Source: Alphaproteobacteria bacterium (lineage in GTDB: Bacteria; Pseudomonadota; Alphaproteobacteria; Rhizobiales; Rhizobiaceae). Taken from it: DNA of 5,857 nucleotides. This document shows, piece after piece, positions 4,968 to 5,857 of the stretch. The stretch is from contig JAUIBM010000219.1 in assembly GCA_030428345.1 (NCBI GenBank), positions 1-5,857 of the forward strand, read 5' to 3'. The notes under the pieces were generated by a model that was not told the DNA's origin, made no database searches, and saw only the letters and a program-made list of their open reading frames with translations. The position numbers and the translations under genes are program-made. Each line of letters begins with the position of its first letter. Within the stretch, counting starts at the first letter, position 1.

Positions 4968-5857
4968 ATGCCCCGAAAGACCTGCAAACACGATCGAGCG
5001 CCATGGAAGATTGCCGGGTCTTTTGACCCGGCGGCGCTGACGCGCGCCTCGCTCATATTATGTCCGGTCTGCATCGTCCTGGGCGGTCTTTCCGGCGCGC
5101 CGGCTATCGCCCTTTCGCAAACCGCAACGGATACGGTGGCCGCATCCGAAACGATCGGCGAGCCCATCGACTATTCCGTCGACTTCGAGATTTCGGGCGA
5201 TAGCGATCTAGAGTCTGCGCTGAAGGAATCCTCGGTCCTCTGGCAGGAGCGCGATCGGCCGGCTTCGGGTTCCGGCGGCTTGCTGGCCAAGGCGCGGGGC
5301 GACTATCGCCGCCTGCTGGCGGCGCTTTATGCACAGGGCCGCTTCGGCGGCGTCATCCACATCACGATCAACGGCACGGAGGCGAGCGATCTGCCGCCGG
5401 TGACCACGATCGCTAAGCCCGCCAAGCTGGTCGTTTCCGTCGATCCGGGTCCTGCTTTCGTCTTTTCGCAGGCGCGGATCGTCAACGAGGCGCCTCCGCC
5501 GCAGGATCGGCACGACGAGGTCAAGTCGCCAGCCAGCGCCGGTTTCGCGCCCGGGGAACTTGCACGCTCGGGAGCGGTCTTGCAGGCGGAGAAGCTTGCC
5601 GTGGAGGCCTGGCGGCAGCAGGGACACGCCAAGGCCGAGGCCGCCGGTCGCGAGGTGATCGCCGATCACGCCTCCAACAGTGTGGCCGCAACGATCCGGC
5701 TCAATCCCGGTCCGGTCGCCTATTATGCGCCGGTGGCCGTGCGCGGAACCCATCAACTCGATCCCGATTTCATCGCCTTCATGGCCGATTTGCCGCCGGG
5801 CCAGCAATATGACCCGGACGATCTGGAGCGCGCGAACACCCGTCTCGGGCGGCTCGG
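4968..5857 (+). CDS. tamA: TamA-like outer-membrane assembly protein, 3'-partial
   Basis: The frame stays open to the window end, giving 296 complete residues. It resembles rhizobial TamA, the Omp85/BamA-superfamily outer-membrane half of the TamA-TamB complex that helps insert envelope proteins. A hydrophobic stretch near 27-48 ending in APAIA looks like a signal peptide, with cleavage probably after residue 48; its n-region is unusually long. The POTRA part follows: FEISGDSDLESALKESS (73-89), DYRRLLAALYAQGRFGGVI (112-130), a segment of AVEAWRQQGHAKAEA type (211-225), and AYYAPVAVRGTHQLDPDFI (251-269), the start of a last POTRA. The 16-strand barrel would lie beyond the window. Start ATG 4968 is preceded by AAGAG; no other in-frame ATG occurs before residue 272, and a GTG at 4938 is possible. 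It is unrelated in function to the upstream genes. Confidence 0.85.
   Translation, partial: MPRKTCKHDRAPWKIAGSFDPAALTRASLILCPVCIVLGGLSGAPAIALSQTATDTVAASETIGEPIDYSVDFEISGDSDLESALKESSVLWQERDRPASGSGGLLAKARGDYRRLLAALYAQGRFGGVIHITINGTEASDLPPVTTIAKPAKLVVSVDPGPAFVFSQARIVNEAPPPQDRHDEVKSPASAGFAPGELARSGAVLQAEKLAVEAWRQQGHAKAEAAGREVIADHASNSVAATIRLNPGPVAYYAPVAVRGTHQLDPDFIAFMADLPPGQQYDPDDLERANTRLGRL
5013..5032 (+). repeat. Perfect 8-bp inverted repeat with TTTT loop in 5' coding part of tamA
   Basis: GCCGGGTC (5013-5020), TTTT, GACCCGGC (5025-5032) would form a GC-rich RNA hairpin 45 bases after the A of the start codon, within codons 16-22, before the hydrophobic core of the signal peptide. A U-G pair could extend it by one. 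It has no following U-tract, so it is not a standard terminator. It might slow early translation; function is not shown. Confidence 0.6.

Noticed and set aside
5208..5807. 199-codon minus-strand frame at the right end
   Set aside because: It is antisense to the TamA reading frame, which has a signal peptide and POTRA-like blocks; this frame has none.

Overview
The window is GC-rich DNA (a sampled row in the first permease is about 68% GC by hand count). It looks like an alphaproteobacterium, most likely of the Rhizobiales. The evidence is gene content: a BmpA-type nucleoside ABC permease pair, a CodA-like deaminase, a TamA protein and a probable PhaR fragment. Genus cannot be told from this stretch.

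Layout. (1) Bases 1-363 hold the 3' end of an open frame that enters from outside the window. Its first ~69 residues look like the C-terminus of a PHB-granule/PhaR-like regulator. From residue 70 it becomes the last ~50 residues of an ABC transporter ATPase, joined at a short LDEIRA segment that both families can carry. (2) 353-1402 and 1405-2346 are two intact, tightly coupled nucleoside/simple-sugar ABC permeases. (3) On the minus strand, 3166-2372 is a two-gene Fic toxin-antitoxin module. It has visibly lower GC and sits between the permeases and the deaminase that would naturally follow them. (4) 3287-4570 is a complete cytosine deaminase-family amidohydrolase. All metal and catalytic residues are present, but the position of E. 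coli CodA Asp314 is Cys. (5) 4571-4967 is a long non-coding gap. (6) 4968 to the end is the 5' part of a TamA-like outer-membrane assembly protein. It has a signal peptide and POTRA region, and the barrel lies off the window.

How it fits together. The permeases would import nucleosides or bases and the deaminase would convert a pyrimidine base. The Asp314-to-Cys change points to 5-methylcytosine (giving thymine) as a candidate substrate, so the cluster reads as a possible modified-pyrimidine salvage locus. Two things disturb it. The ATPase gene is reduced to a tail fused to an unrelated gene, and the Fic module interrupts the operon on the opposite strand. TamA is a separate, unrelated envelope-biogenesis gene.

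Most notable for follow-up are the deaminase specificity residue, the chimeric ORF at the left edge, and the Fic module. In the Fic module, both the usual inhibitory motif of the antitoxin and the second Arg of the Fic motif are altered, and toxin and antitoxin share one reading frame split by a single TAG.
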